This document shows positions 44,564 to 54,126 of a stretch of DNA of 64,000 bases, one piece after another. The stretch covers positions 155,163 through 219,162 of the forward strand of contig JAHDFM010000001.1 of NCBI GenBank assembly GCA_020628165.1, in the 5' to 3' direction. This DNA comes from Bdellovibrionales bacterium. Lineage in GTDB: Bacteria; Bdellovibrionota; Bdellovibrionia; Bdellovibrionales; UBA1609. A program made the translations under genes and the position numbers. The notes beneath the pieces were generated by a model, which worked only from the letters and a program-made list of their open reading frames with translations, was not told where the DNA came from and ran no database searches. The first letter of the stretch is position 1. Every line of letters starts with the position of its first letter.

Positions 44564-46509
44564 TCTCCAAATCCCGCATTGTTATATTTTTTATCTCTAT
44601 AGTTATCATATGGGGAGCGATCATTTTTAGAGCTGCAGTTGTACAAGTTCTGCCCAATAAAAAAATGGCTCAAATTCAAAAAAGACAGTTTAATAAAACC
44701 ATTACGTTGAATTCTCGTCGAGGGGCCATTTACGATAGAAATCACAATGAGCTCGCTGTGACAGTGACTTCTTATTCTGTATTTGCTGACCCAAAAATCA
44801 TTAAGAACAAAAAAAGATCAGCCAAAAAGTTAGCGAAGATTTTAAAAATACCCTACGCACGTGTTTATAAAAAAATTAAATCAAAAAAAAGACGATTCAC
44901 CTGGCTTAAGCGCCGAGCTAATACGGACATTAAAGATTTAATTAATAAAGCACAAATTCATGGAGTCTCCATTGTTGAAGAGCCCAAGCGCATTTACCCC
45001 AACGGGCAGCTGTTGTCGCAAACTTTAGGCTTTGTTGGCTCTGAAGAGCAAGGTTTAGAGGGGCTTGAGTTAAAATTTGATAAGCACTTGCGCGGACAAA
45101 AACGCAAAGTGCGCATGAACCGTGATGCGAGAGGGCGACCACTTTTATTGAACGGTCACGATTTTGCTAATGAAGTCGACGGCAATGATTATCACCTCAC
45201 CATTGATAGTGAGCTTCAGTACAAGCTCGAAGCAGAACTCATTTCAGTGATCAATCAGTTTCAGGCAGACTCAGCCGTCGGCGTGATTATGGATGCTGAA
45301 ACCTCTGAAATTCTTTCTTTAGCGAACGTTCCCACCTTTAACAATAACAAACCTCTCAAGAGCAAAGCCGTGAGTCGGCGTAACCGAGCGATCACAGATG
45401 CTTTTGAGCCAGGCAGTACATTAAAAACTTTTTTGGCGGCAGCGGCGATCACCAGTGGGAAGTACAAGCCGAGCACTAAAGTATTTTGTGAGAATGGAAA
45501 GTTCAAAGTGGGCAAACGCATTATACGAGAGGCCGATGAGTTCCATAAGTTTGGCGACTTGACCCTCACAGAAATTTTGGCTCAATCCTCAAACATTGGT
45601 GTAGCCAAGATTGGTTTAGATTTGGGCAGTAAAAAAGTGAATCAAGTTTTGCGCGATTTTGGCTTTGGGCAAAAAACCGGTATTTCGTTCCCTGGGGAAA
45701 GTAAGGGGATTTTTCATAAGCTTCCATGGCGACAACATTTACTGAGCAGCATCTCATTCGGTCACGGCATAACGACAACGCCATTGCAGATGGCTTCAGC
45801 TTACACAGCCATAGCCAATGGTGGAGTATTGAAAAAGCCAATTCTCATTCGCAGTGTAACCAACCCAAGTACAAACAAAACAAAAACATTTGAGTCAGAA
45901 GTGGTCAAACGAGTGCTCACCAAAGAAGAAGCCTCCACATTAAAGCTAATGTTATTGTCGGCCACACAAAAAAATGGCACAGGGTACTCGGCGCGGATTC
46001 ATGGTTTTCCAGTGGCGGGCAAAACGGGCACGGCACAAAAAGTTTCTCCGACAGGTGGGTATTTAAAAGGAGCATACATTGCAAGCTTTGCAGGCTTTGT
46101 TCCTGCAAATAAACCAAAATTTGTTATTTATATCGCCGTAGATAATCCGCGTTTGAAATACTACGGCTCACAAGTGGCAGCTCCTGTCTTTGCCAGGGTC
46201 GCCAGTTATGCTGTTTTAAAAGAAGGCTTGTCTCCAGTTTTGTTGAGTGAACAAGACATCGTCGATAAAAAAATCCCCACTTTAAAACAGAAGCAGCAAA
46301 GTGCTTTAGAGAAACTCAAATTAACCCAGTACATCAAGCAAGATAAAGTTCCAGTTTTAGAGGGGCTTAGCTTACGACAAGTCTACAAAAGGGTTTCTGG
46401 TCAAGATGTTAAGGTGAAGGTGAACGGATCTGGGAGAGTTGTGCAGACATGGCCCAAGGCCGGAGAAAAACTCGGACGTAAAAGAGTCATTAAAGTTAAA
46501 TTGCAATAG
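44560..46509 (+). CDS. ftsI: Septal peptidoglycan transpeptidase FtsI/PBP3 with PASTA domain
   Basis: The 649-residue product has one N-terminal membrane helix (about residues 5-27), a pedestal domain starting at RRGAIYDRNHNELAV, and the transpeptidase domain with STLK (Ser286, Lys289), SSN (343-345) and KTG (488-490). A C-terminal PASTA domain (about 595-649, VPVLEGLSLRQ onward) binds muropeptides or stabilises the fold. PASTA is usual in Gram-positive class B PBPs (SpoVD, PBP2x) and in deltaproteobacterial-type FtsI, but absent from E. coli. It cross-links septal peptidoglycan with FtsW. Confidence 0.94.
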   Translation: MISKSRIVIFFISIVIIWGAIIFRAAVVQVLPNKKMAQIQKRQFNKTITLNSRRGAIYDRNHNELAVTVTSYSVFADPKIIKNKKRSAKKLAKILKIPYARVYKKIKSKKRRFTWLKRRANTDIKDLINKAQIHGVSIVEEPKRIYPNGQLLSQTLGFVGSEEQGLEGLELKFDKHLRGQKRKVRMNRDARGRPLLLNGHDFANEVDGNDYHLTIDSELQYKLEAELISVINQFQADSAVGVIMDAETSEILSLANVPTFNNNKPLKSKAVSRRNRAITDAFEPGSTLKTFLAAAAITSGKYKPSTKVFCENGKFKVGKRIIREADEFHKFGDLTLTEILAQSSNIGVAKIGLDLGSKKVNQVLRDFGFGQKTGISFPGESKGIFHKLPWRQHLLSSISFGHGITTTPLQMASAYTAIANGGVLKKPILIRSVTNPSTNKTKTFESEVVKRVLTKEEASTLKLMLLSATQKNGTGYSARIHGFPVAGKTGTAQKVSPTGGYLKGAYIASFAGFVPANKPKFVIYIAVDNPRLKYYGSQVAAPVFARVASYAVLKEGLSPVLLSEQDIVDKKIPTLKQKQQSALEKLKLTQYIKQDKVPVLEGLSLRQVYKRVSGQDVKVKVNGSGRVVQTWPKAGEKLGRKRVIKVKLQ

Positions 46510-46548
46510 CATCTGGTCATGGTCTGAATTGTGGGTTAAGATTCAAGC

Positions 46549-48030
46549 GTGTATACTCTCAAGCAAATCTTAAACTTTATAGATGTTCAGTGCGTGCAAG
46601 GCTCAGTCAGTGATGAGCTAAAATTCAATGACATTGAAACAGACTCTCGCTTAGTGAGTATTGACTCGTTGTTCATCGCTATCAGCGGAACTCAAGCAGA
46701 TGGTCATGATTATTTGGATGCTATTGGCAATCAAGTTGTGTGTGTTGTTGTTGAAGATGATAGTATGGTTCCAGATCATTTCACTGGAGTTGTTTTAAAA
46801 GCGGATTGCTCAAGGCTTGTGTATGCTCAGTTAGCAAAACTATTTTATTCTCCCGAAATTGATAAAATGAGTTTTTTTGGAGTCACTGGCACCAATGGCA
46901 AAACGAGCATCTGTTACATATTAGAAAGTTTACTCACGTACTTTGATGAAAAAATTGGAGTGCTCGGCACAAATAATCATCGCTTGGGTGAGCAGGTGTG
47001 GTCGAGTGAACTCACGACCCCTGGCCCTAAAAAACTTCACCTGCGTTTGTCTGAAATGCAAGATTGTGGTGCTAGTAAAATTGCAATGGAGGTGTCCAGT
47101 CATGCACTGGCTCAAAAACGTGTTGCTGCGCTTGAATATGACGTGGCTATTTTTTCGAATTTGACTCGAGATCATTTAAACTATCATAAAACATTTGAAG
47201 CCTACTTTGCAGCGAAGGAAGGTTTGTTTGTTAACCATTTACGTGGTGGTGCTACCTCGGTAGTTAATGGGGATGATGTTTACGGAAAAAAAATAAAACC
47301 CACTAAAGGAAAGCTTTTTACCTATGGGCAGAGGTTAGAAAACGACTTTGTTTTTCGTGTTGTTAACACCAGTTTTGCTGGAATCTCTATTGAGCTAAAA
47401 TACCAAGATAAAGCCTATCAGTTTATTTCGCCTCTCATAGGTGAACACAATGCGTACAATTTGGTAGCTGCTATGGTGGCATTGTGGGCGCGTGGGTATT
47501 TACTGGAGGACCTGTTACAAGCTTGTAAATCTTTGAAAATGATACCAGGGCGTTTGGAATCAATTTTAAACCCTCATGGAATCAATGTTTTTGTCGATTA
47601 TGCTCACACTCATGATGCTTTAGAAAAGGTATTGCTTGTTGTTAACAACATTCGCAAAAACTTGAATTTAAATTCTAAAATCATAGTTGTGTTTGGTTGT
47701 GGTGGTGACCGCGATAAATCTAAAAGACCACTGATGTTTTCTGTGGCTAAAAATCATTCAGACATTTGCGTGGTCACTTCCGACAATCCACGCACAGAAA
47801 AACCTATGGACATCATTTATGACATTGTTGGTGATGATGCGTCTGTGGATGCTAGCACTTATATTGAAGTTGATAGAAAGACAGCCATTTTCAAAGCGAT
47901 TGAGTTAGCTGAAGAAAATGACATTCTGTTGATAGCTGGCAAAGGCCATGAAGATTACCAAATCATAGGCACTGAAAAAAAACACTTCAGTGATCATGAA
48001 ATCGTACGGGAGGCCTTAAGTGCCCTTTGA
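46549..48030 (+). CDS. murE: UDP-MurNAc-L-Ala-D-Glu:meso-diaminopimelate ligase
   Basis: The 493-residue Mur ligase has the ATP-binding GVTGTNGKTS, an FSNLTRDHLNYH segment with the carbamylated-lysine region after it, and the amino-acid specificity motif DNPR (in TSDNPRTEKP), which indicates meso-diaminopimelate rather than lysine. The start codon is GTG. It adds the third stem-peptide residue in the cytoplasm. It overlaps murF by 11 bases. Confidence 0.95.
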   Translation: MYTLKQILNFIDVQCVQGSVSDELKFNDIETDSRLVSIDSLFIAISGTQADGHDYLDAIGNQVVCVVVEDDSMVPDHFTGVVLKADCSRLVYAQLAKLFYSPEIDKMSFFGVTGTNGKTSICYILESLLTYFDEKIGVLGTNNHRLGEQVWSSELTTPGPKKLHLRLSEMQDCGASKIAMEVSSHALAQKRVAALEYDVAIFSNLTRDHLNYHKTFEAYFAAKEGLFVNHLRGGATSVVNGDDVYGKKIKPTKGKLFTYGQRLENDFVFRVVNTSFAGISIELKYQDKAYQFISPLIGEHNAYNLVAAMVALWARGYLLEDLLQACKSLKMIPGRLESILNPHGINVFVDYAHTHDALEKVLLVVNNIRKNLNLNSKIIVVFGCGGDRDKSKRPLMFSVAKNHSDICVVTSDNPRTEKPMDIIYDIVGDDASVDASTYIEVDRKTAIFKAIELAEENDILLIAGKGHEDYQIIGTEKKHFSDHEIVREALSAL

Positions 48031-49411
48031 GTTAAAGTTATCCGACATTGTTAAAGCCGTCAGTGGGGAATTACTTCCTGCAAACGGACCTGATGAAACC
48101 GTGGTTGGCTTTGAAACAGATAGCCGTAAAAAATTTGAGCGCGAGCTGTTTATCCCTTTAAAAGGGGAAAATCATGATGCTCATGATTTTATTAATGGTG
48201 CCATCCAAAATGGAGCTAAATTTATTTTAACTCACAAGCAGCTAGCTCCAGTGACTGGTGTGAGTTTTATTCTAGTGGATGACACACTCAAAGCTTTACA
48301 AAATTTGGCCAGTTATTGGAGGCATCAAAATTCGTATAAGGTCATTGCAATCACTGGCTCCAACGGCAAAACCACAAGTAAAGAATATGCGGCTTCTTTG
48401 ATTCGCCGTCATAAATCAGTGACTGCCAGTGTGGGAAGTTTCAACAACCACTGGGGAGTTCCCTTTACGATTTTAAATTCCAACAAAAACGATGACGTTT
48501 TAATTTTAGAAATGGGAATGAATCATTCCGGGGAGCTCACAGACTTATCTAACATTGGTCAACAGGATGTGGCCGTTGTCACCACGGTGGGGCTAGCACA
48601 TGTTGGTGAAGTGGGTTCAATAGAGGAGGTCGCAAAAGCCAAGCAAGAAATATACAATGCATCTCCTAATGCGATACACATTTTTAATAAAGACAATGAG
48701 CACACACAGGCCATGATCAAATCTTCGAACAGTGAAACACACCTCACTTTTTCAAATGTGGACACTTCAGCCGATGTTTGTTTACAAGTCTCTTCACTCA
48801 CTGAGGCTGGTATGCTCATCAAAGGAAAAATTTCTGGTTTTGAGGGAGAAGCTATAGTCCCCATTATTGGTGATCATAACGTATCTAATGTAATGGTGGC
48901 AGCTTGTGTAGCTTTAACAGTCGATATTGACCCCGCAAAGATCTGGGAGTCATTGCCGTTTGTAAAAGGAGCTTGGGGTCGTTGTGATTTATTTCAAATT
49001 GAAAAAGGCAGTCATGTTTTATTTGATGCCTACAACTCAAACCCACAAAGTGTTAATGCTCTTCATAAAAACGTTCAGTCCATGCAAGTGAAAGGGAAGA
49101 AGGTACTTGTTTTTGCCGATATGCTCGAAATGGGCGAGCATTCTTATGAGTTGCACAAACAAGTATTTGAGTCGTTGTCAGGTGCCTATGAAGTTGTTTG
49201 GTATATTGGTGAACATAAAGAGATAGCTTCAAAATTATTAAACATCGATGACACTAAATATTTTTATTCGCAAAAGTTCAATTCTGATATCGCCATAGAA
49301 GTTTACAAGCAATTTGAAGCAGATGACTTAATTATTTTTAAAGGGTCTCGTGGTTACGAACTCGAGCAAATCCTTCAAAAGTGGGGGCACTCTTACCATA
49401 AAATAAATTAA
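48020..49411 (+). CDS. murF: UDP-MurNAc-tripeptide:D-Ala-D-Ala ligase
   Basis: The 463-residue Mur ligase has AITGSNGKTTSKE for ATP binding, GSFNNHWGVPFT (MurF-typical) and FDAYNSNPQS near the C-terminal domain. It adds the D-Ala-D-Ala dipeptide to the UDP-linked tripeptide. The GTG start is preceded by GGGAGG at six bases, inside the murE end. The next gene of the standard pathway, mraY, is separated from it by a lipoprotein gene. Confidence 0.95.
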   Translation: MPFELKLSDIVKAVSGELLPANGPDETVVGFETDSRKKFERELFIPLKGENHDAHDFINGAIQNGAKFILTHKQLAPVTGVSFILVDDTLKALQNLASYWRHQNSYKVIAITGSNGKTTSKEYAASLIRRHKSVTASVGSFNNHWGVPFTILNSNKNDDVLILEMGMNHSGELTDLSNIGQQDVAVVTTVGLAHVGEVGSIEEVAKAKQEIYNASPNAIHIFNKDNEHTQAMIKSSNSETHLTFSNVDTSADVCLQVSSLTEAGMLIKGKISGFEGEAIVPIIGDHNVSNVMVAACVALTVDIDPAKIWESLPFVKGAWGRCDLFQIEKGSHVLFDAYNSNPQSVNALHKNVQSMQVKGKKVLVFADMLEMGEHSYELHKQVFESLSGAYEVVWYIGEHKEIASKLLNIDDTKYFYSQKFNSDIAIEVYKQFEADDLIIFKGSRGYELEQILQKWGHSYHKIN

Positions 49412-49524
49412 AAAATTATTCCAGTTGACTGGCTATGTGGGTCCTTGAAGGTGAAGGTCAGCTTACGAAAAACAGTGGCTTTATTAGATTATCTTTGGCA
49501 TAAAGATTGCTTTTTTGCATAATT

Positions 49525-50679
49525 ATGAAAAAGTTTGTTCTAGCCATTTTTCCTTTTATTTTGATTGCTTGCAATGATCGACCTGAATATAGTCAAGTGA
49601 ATTCAGTGCCTTATAAGGTTCACTTGGCCACAGTTAAAAATATGAATGAGACTGGGCAAAGCGAATATTCAGCATTTTATGACAGTCGTTTACAAAAAAT
49701 TGTCATCGATAAAAAAGGTCAAGTTGATAAGGTCATTGAAAAGGTCAGTCACTTCTTTAATGCAAATGCATCTGCAGTGACTTTTCTCGACTCTAAAAAT
49801 AGAAGAAACATTTATTTGTTTAAAAGCAAAGAACTTTTTACTTGTGGTTATCTCGATAAAGCGTGTGAGCTCAAAGCCACGCAAAACTTTACTTACATCA
49901 AGATGCGCAATAAACTCAAGATTTTAGACTTCAAAGGTGATTCATTAATATTTGATCACAGTAAAGTGTCGGACTCTGGAGTGAGTGATTTTTTTGCCTT
50001 TGTATCTGGGGCAGAGTCTTTGTTGTGGAGCTTTAATGGTCGCAATGTCTATGTCGGTTATTTCTCAACCATCAACATTTCAGATTCATTTGCATATGTT
50101 GATAACAAAAAGAATAAAAACCTTTTCACAAAAACTAAAAAGCTGAGCTTACATAAAAATAAGACGGTTAAAATATCGGACCGTTTTGCCACTATCATGG
50201 ATTCACAAAAGAACTCGCAACTGTTTAACTCTGATGGTAAAGTGCTATTAAAAAGTTTTCGCAGAGAGTTTCAAATTTTTGATCACTATGCAGCCTTAGA
50301 TCGGTTTAAACGTTCGTTAATTTTTCACAGTTCCAGCGATCAGCCTAAATTCAATTTGCTCAAAAACCAAAAGTATAGGGTCAATGATCAGTTTTTGGTT
50401 GTGTACAGTGGTAAAAGTTTTCGAGTTTTTAATAATGACTTTGAACATGTTTATAAAAATAATTTCAACCAAATGCCTGATGTTAGTTTTTTGAATGATT
50501 TTTTAGTTCTCAAAAGTAAAAAATTAAAGTTCTCCATTTTGCACCCAACGCAAAGGCAAGTTTTGTTTAGGTACCGCAACCAGCTCAAAGGTATCAAAAT
50601 CAATGATCATTACATTGATGTTGAAATTGAGAATGAAAAGCAAACTCACAAATTTAATATGTTTGGTGATAAAATTTAA
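49525..50679 (+). CDS. Unknown lipoprotein inserted in the dcw cluster, propeller-like repeats
   Basis: I do not recognise this 384-residue protein. MKKFVLAIFPFILIAC gives a lipoprotein signal with the lipidated cysteine at residue 16. From residue about 115 on, a motif of 30-45 residues recurs: a hydrophobic-Asp-x-Phe/Tyr-hydrophobic core (ISDSFAYVD, ISDRFATIMD, IFDHYAALD, VNDQFLVVYS, LNDFLVL, INDHYIDVEIE) followed by Lys-rich strands. This suggests a beta-propeller-like fold of about seven blades. It is inserted between murF and mraY. A longer ORF starts at 49507, but the Lys-containing signal favours the ATG at 49525. It could be an envelope scaffold near the division machinery. Confidence 0.7.
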   Translation: MKKFVLAIFPFILIACNDRPEYSQVNSVPYKVHLATVKNMNETGQSEYSAFYDSRLQKIVIDKKGQVDKVIEKVSHFFNANASAVTFLDSKNRRNIYLFKSKELFTCGYLDKACELKATQNFTYIKMRNKLKILDFKGDSLIFDHSKVSDSGVSDFFAFVSGAESLLWSFNGRNVYVGYFSTINISDSFAYVDNKKNKNLFTKTKKLSLHKNKTVKISDRFATIMDSQKNSQLFNSDGKVLLKSFRREFQIFDHYAALDRFKRSLIFHSSSDQPKFNLLKNQKYRVNDQFLVVYSGKSFRVFNNDFEHVYKNNFNQMPDVSFLNDFLVLKSKKLKFSILHPTQRQVLFRYRNQLKGIKINDHYIDVEIENEKQTHKFNMFGDKI

Positions 50680-50685
50680 AAACTC

Positions 50686-50714
50686 TTGAACGATGACTTT
50701 AGGCCATTTATGTT
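50686..50714 (+). promoter_or_regulatory. Candidate promoter for the mraY-murD unit
   Basis: TTGAAC (50686-50691) and TATGTT (50709-50714) are 17 bases apart. The leader to mraY would be about 110 bases. Confidence 0.4.
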
Positions 50715-50834
50715 GTTCAAACAGTCTTGAGCCAACTCGCTAAAGTTCAATGATTTCAATTATTTATAAATTTTAACTTGCAATCGGTCAGCAAAATATG
50801 GTAACACCTTCTTTTAATTAAAATTGGGGCAATT

Positions 50835-51911
50835 TTGTTATCACATTGGTTGTTTTCACTCTCTGATCAATTTTCAGTTTTAAACGTTTTCAGATACATC
50901 ACATTTAAGTCTTTTATTTCTTTTTTCACTGCTTTTTTTGTGTGTTGGTTCATTGGGCCTTATTTTATTAAACGAATGCAGCAAAAGCAGGTGAAGCAAA
51001 ACGTTCGTAAAGATGGTCCTGAAACCCATTATGTCAAACAAGGAACTCCAACGATGGGTGGTGTTCTTATAATGGTTTCCATTCTTGTGTCGGCTCTTTT
51101 ATGGATGGATGTCACGAATGTATATATGTTGTCTGTTTTGACCCTAACTTTGTCCTTTGGTTTGATTGGTTACTTTGATGACGCCCTAACTATTAAGCAT
51201 AAAAGCTCAAAAGGTTTGCCGGGTAAGTTACGTTTGATTTTAGAGTTTACCATTTCTTTTTGTGTCATTGGTTTTTTAGTGCATACAGGACACCTAAGCA
51301 CAGAACTACACATTCCATTTTTTAAAAATGTGAATTTTGAATTGGGTTACTTTTATATACTTTTTGGAGGCATAGTGACTGTGGGTTGTGCTAATGCTGT
51401 GAATTTTACAGACGGTCTCGATGGCCTTGCTATCGTGCCTGTGATCATTTGCTCAGGAACCTTCGCTCTCTTTGCTTATATTGCTGGTCACTATGAAATT
51501 GCCGATTATTTAAATATTCCTCACATAGCTGGGGCTGGCGCTTTAACACCCTTGGCAGTGAGTATCATTGCAGCTGGGCTTGGCTTCTTATGGTACAACG
51601 CTTACCCCGCTCAAGTTTTTATGGGCGATGTGGGCAGTCTTGGGCTTGGTGGGTTCCTTGGAGTTATGGCTGTTGTTACTAAAAATGAGCTTCTTCTCTT
51701 GGTGCTTGGTGGGGTTTTTGTGGTGGAGGCTTTATCTGTCATAACCCAAGTGATGTCTTATAAGCTAACGGGAAAACGTGTGTTTAAAATGGCCCCGATT
51801 CACCATCATTTTGAGTTAAAGGGATTGGTAGAAAATAAGATCATTGTAAGGTTTTGGATCATATCTATTTTATTGGCAGTGCTTTGTTTGAGCACTCTAA
51901 AATTGAGGTAA
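50835..51911 (+). CDS. mraY: Phospho-MurNAc-pentapeptide transferase (lipid I synthase)
   Basis: The 358-residue inner-membrane enzyme joins UDP-MurNAc-pentapeptide to undecaprenyl phosphate. About ten membrane helices are visible. [10 protein letters not shown], the catalytic Asp pair in GYFDDALT, the [10 protein letters not shown] segment, [12 protein letters not shown], and the HHHFE in [11 protein letters not shown] are all conserved. The start is TTG with GGGG upstream. It shares a transcript with murD six bases downstream. Confidence 0.95.
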   Translation: MLSHWLFSLSDQFSVLNVFRYITFKSFISFFTAFFVCWFIGPYFIKRMQQKQVKQNVRKDGPETHYVKQGTPTMGGVLIMVSILVSALLWMDVTNVYMLSVLTLTLSFGLIGYFDDALTIKHKSSKGLPGKLRLILEFTISFCVIGFLVHTGHLSTELHIPFFKNVNFELGYFYILFGGIVTVGCANAVNFTDGLDGLAIVPVIICSGTFALFAYIAGHYEIADYLNIPHIAGAGALTPLAVSIIAAGLGFLWYNAYPAQVFMGDVGSLGLGGFLGVMAVVTKNELLLLVLGGVFVVEALSVITQVMSYKLTGKRVFKMAPIHHHFELKGLVENKIIVRFWIISILLAVLCLSTLKLR

Positions 51912-51917
51912 AGGTAT

Positions 51918-53306
51918 ATGGAAAGAAATATTGAAGAAATCAGAGGTAAAAAAATACTTGTGGTGGGTCTTGCAAAAACTGGGGTGGCACTGAGCCATTT
52001 ATTAGTTAAGCATGGAGCCTTAGTGACGGTCAGTGATCATAAGTCTAAAGCGGAGCTTGCGAATCACTTAGACAATATGAATGACATTGAAGTCAATTAT
52101 GAGTTAGGTGGTCACACTCCTAAAACATTTTTACAGCAAGACATTATAATCTTAAGCCCAGGTATTTCGCCCAATCTAAAACTGTTTGAATACGCTCGCA
52201 GTCACGGTGTGAAAGTCACTGGTGAGTTTGAGTTTGTCACTCAGTACATTAAAGAGCCAATTGTGGCCATCACAGGAACCAATGGTAAAACCACTGTGAG
52301 CAGTTTATTAAAGGCCATGTTTGACGAGGCTGGGGTTAACGCTTGGATTGGCGGCAATTACGGTGAGCCAATGTCGACTTATCTTTTATCAGACCAACCT
52401 GCTAAAGTAGTGATTGCAGAAGTTTCTAGTTTTCAGTTAGAGCATATTGAAAACTTTAAGGCAAAAAACATCATCTTTACCAATTTGGCCGAGAATCACT
52501 TAGACAGATACAAAACCATGGAAGAGTACATCAATGCCAAAAGAAAAATCTTCCTGAACACTAATCAGGAAACGACAAGCATTTTGAATGCAGATGACAA
52601 CGCCGTGGTTGAACTTGCAAGAGACCCTTCTGTTCAGCGCGGACGAATTTTTTACTTCTCAAGACGTCCAATTTTAGAGCCACAAATTATGAACATTGGT
52701 GGCTGTGTGGTCGTTAATAACCAAATCAAATTGCGAACGGGGCCAGAGATCAAAACTTTTGATCTCAGGGGTTTGAAGATGCGTGGTAAGCATTCGGTTG
52801 AAAACATTATGTCATCAGCTCTTGCAGCCATTGAAAACGGCGTTCCAGTTGATGCTATTCAGCGTGTAATTGACTCTTACAAAGGGTTACAGCACCGTTT
52901 AGAGTACGTTAGAAAAGTGGGTGGAGTTAAATTTTACAACGACTCAAAAGCTACCAACGTACACGCTGTGAAACGAGCATTGAACGCTTTTGATGAAAAT
53001 ATTATTTTAGTGATGGGTGGCAAAGACACCAACCTCAACTATCAACCTTTAATTGATGATATCAAAATGCGAGTGAAGAACTTAATTTTAGTAGGGGAAG
53101 CAAAAGAACGCATCAATAGAGACATTGGTGACTTCAGCGAAACCTTTTTAATAGGTACTTTTGAGGAGGCCATTCACATGGCTTATCAAAAAAGTCGAAT
53201 TGATGACATAGTCTTATTGTCGCCAGGCTGTTCGAGCTTTGATGTTTTTGACAGTTATATCGAGCGCGGCAATTACTTTAAAGAGATTGTTAATAAATTT
53301 AGTTAA
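51918..53306 (+). CDS. murD: UDP-MurNAc-L-alanine:D-glutamate ligase
   Basis: The 462-residue Mur ligase has an N-terminal KKILVVGLAKTGVA dinucleotide-like fold for the UDP substrate, ATP-binding AITGTNGKTTV, the NLAENHLDRY segment, and YNDSKATNVHA near the C-terminal domain. It adds D-Glu to UDP-MurNAc-L-Ala. A hairpin terminator lies 76 bases after its stop. Confidence 0.95.
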   Translation: MERNIEEIRGKKILVVGLAKTGVALSHLLVKHGALVTVSDHKSKAELANHLDNMNDIEVNYELGGHTPKTFLQQDIIILSPGISPNLKLFEYARSHGVKVTGEFEFVTQYIKEPIVAITGTNGKTTVSSLLKAMFDEAGVNAWIGGNYGEPMSTYLLSDQPAKVVIAEVSSFQLEHIENFKAKNIIFTNLAENHLDRYKTMEEYINAKRKIFLNTNQETTSILNADDNAVVELARDPSVQRGRIFYFSRRPILEPQIMNIGGCVVVNNQIKLRTGPEIKTFDLRGLKMRGKHSVENIMSSALAAIENGVPVDAIQRVIDSYKGLQHRLEYVRKVGGVKFYNDSKATNVHAVKRALNAFDENIILVMGGKDTNLNYQPLIDDIKMRVKNLILVGEAKERINRDIGDFSETFLIGTFEEAIHMAYQKSRIDDIVLLSPGCSSFDVFDSYIERGNYFKEIVNKFS

Positions 53307-53381
53307 TAGCAAGTTGTAACAGCTTTAAGCCTGAGAAAATGATTTTAACAGGTTTAGATAGCCATCAGAATTGCATAATTT

Positions 53382-53405
53382 AAGAGGACCAGTTCTGGTC
53401 CTCTT
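53382..53405 (+). terminator. Perfect hairpin after murD
   Basis: An 11-bp perfect inverted repeat (AAGAGGACCAG and CTGGTCCTCTT) with a 2-base centre, so in practice a four-base loop. The bases after it are CTTGATT rather than a T-run, so termination may be partial, or it may be an attenuator or RNA-processing site. Confidence 0.55.
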
Positions 53406-53406
53406 C

Positions 53407-53436
53407 TTGATTGTGCGCAGTTTCTATGTGTACAAT
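53407..53436 (+). promoter_or_regulatory. Candidate promoter upstream of the dcw lipoprotein and ftsW
   Basis: TTGATT (53407-53412) and TACAAT (53431-53436) are 18 bases apart, directly behind the hairpin. Transcription would begin near 53443, about 33 bases before the GTG start of the lipoprotein gene. Confidence 0.5.
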
Positions 53437-53475
53437 GTCTAGGTTGTATTGTTTTTTAAAATCAAGGAGGATTTT

Positions 53476-54126
53476 GTGAAATTATTAATCATCGCTGCAT
53501 TTTTTATTCTGAGTTTGGGATGTTCAAGCCCTGAAAAAGCGCCAGAAATAAAACCACAACCTCAGCCTGCCGTTAAAAATAATTTGCCAGAAAGTTTGCC
53601 TGACGTGGTTAAAAATGTTTCCGCTCCTCAGCCAGAAACAGATGTAGAAGGGTTGCCAGACATCACAGGTAACAGTGTGTTAGATGTGAACTGTGCTATG
53701 GGTCAAGATCGACGAGTCATCAGTATTTTAGAGCGCACCGACGATAAAGGTTGGGGCGTTGTTTACGAAAAATTTGGTAGCAAAAAAACCATCGCAATAG
53801 CTCGAAACGATAAGTCTTTTTGTGAAGAAGTGGTTTCAAGAGTTAAAGGAAAGTTACAATCTGCAGGTTTTCAGTGTGATGGAGACATTTCGGGAGCGGC
53901 CCCTGCTGTTTCCGGTGCACAAAAAGCATCAGCTCCTCAGGAACCAGACGCTGGCAGTATTAAAGATAAGGCTAGTGCCATGATTGACAAAGCGAAGCAA
54001 GAAGGTGCAGAGCTTGTCGACAAAACTAAAAATGCCGCAGAGGCTGCCAGCGATGCTGTGAAAGAAGGGGCTGAGAAAACCACTGAAAAGGTTAAAGAGG
54101 CAACTTCTTCGGAACAAGGTGAATGA
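53476..54126 (+). CDS. Unknown lipoprotein with Ala/Lys/Glu-rich helical tail, inside the dcw cluster
   Basis: The 216-residue product starts at a GTG with AAGGAGG at the right distance. Its lipobox LSLGC gives a lipidated Cys near residue 16. A Pro/Gln-rich linker follows (about residues 18-65). A small domain (about 70-140) has two Cys residues, DVNCAMGQDRR and SFCEEVV, plus a third in FQCDG. The last 60 residues (KDKASAMIDKAKQEGAEL and similar) form repeated amphipathic 11-residue-like helices resembling apolipoprotein/LEA-type repeats. Such tails often bind membranes or peptidoglycan. It overlaps ftsW by four bases (ATGA), so it is translated together with the septal glycosyltransferase. 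Function is unknown. Confidence 0.75.
   Translation: MKLLIIAAFFILSLGCSSPEKAPEIKPQPQPAVKNNLPESLPDVVKNVSAPQPETDVEGLPDITGNSVLDVNCAMGQDRRVISILERTDDKGWGVVYEKFGSKKTIAIARNDKSFCEEVVSRVKGKLQSAGFQCDGDISGAAPAVSGAQKASAPQEPDAGSIKDKASAMIDKAKQEGAELVDKTKNAAEAASDAVKEGAEKTTEKVKEATSSEQGE

Noticed and set aside
49495..49523. TTGGCA-N17-CATAAT, a near-consensus promoter directly before the ATG at 49525
   Set aside because: Transcription would begin near 49530, inside the start of the lipoprotein gene, so it cannot drive this start codon. It is treated as chance in AT-rich sequence unless the gene starts later.
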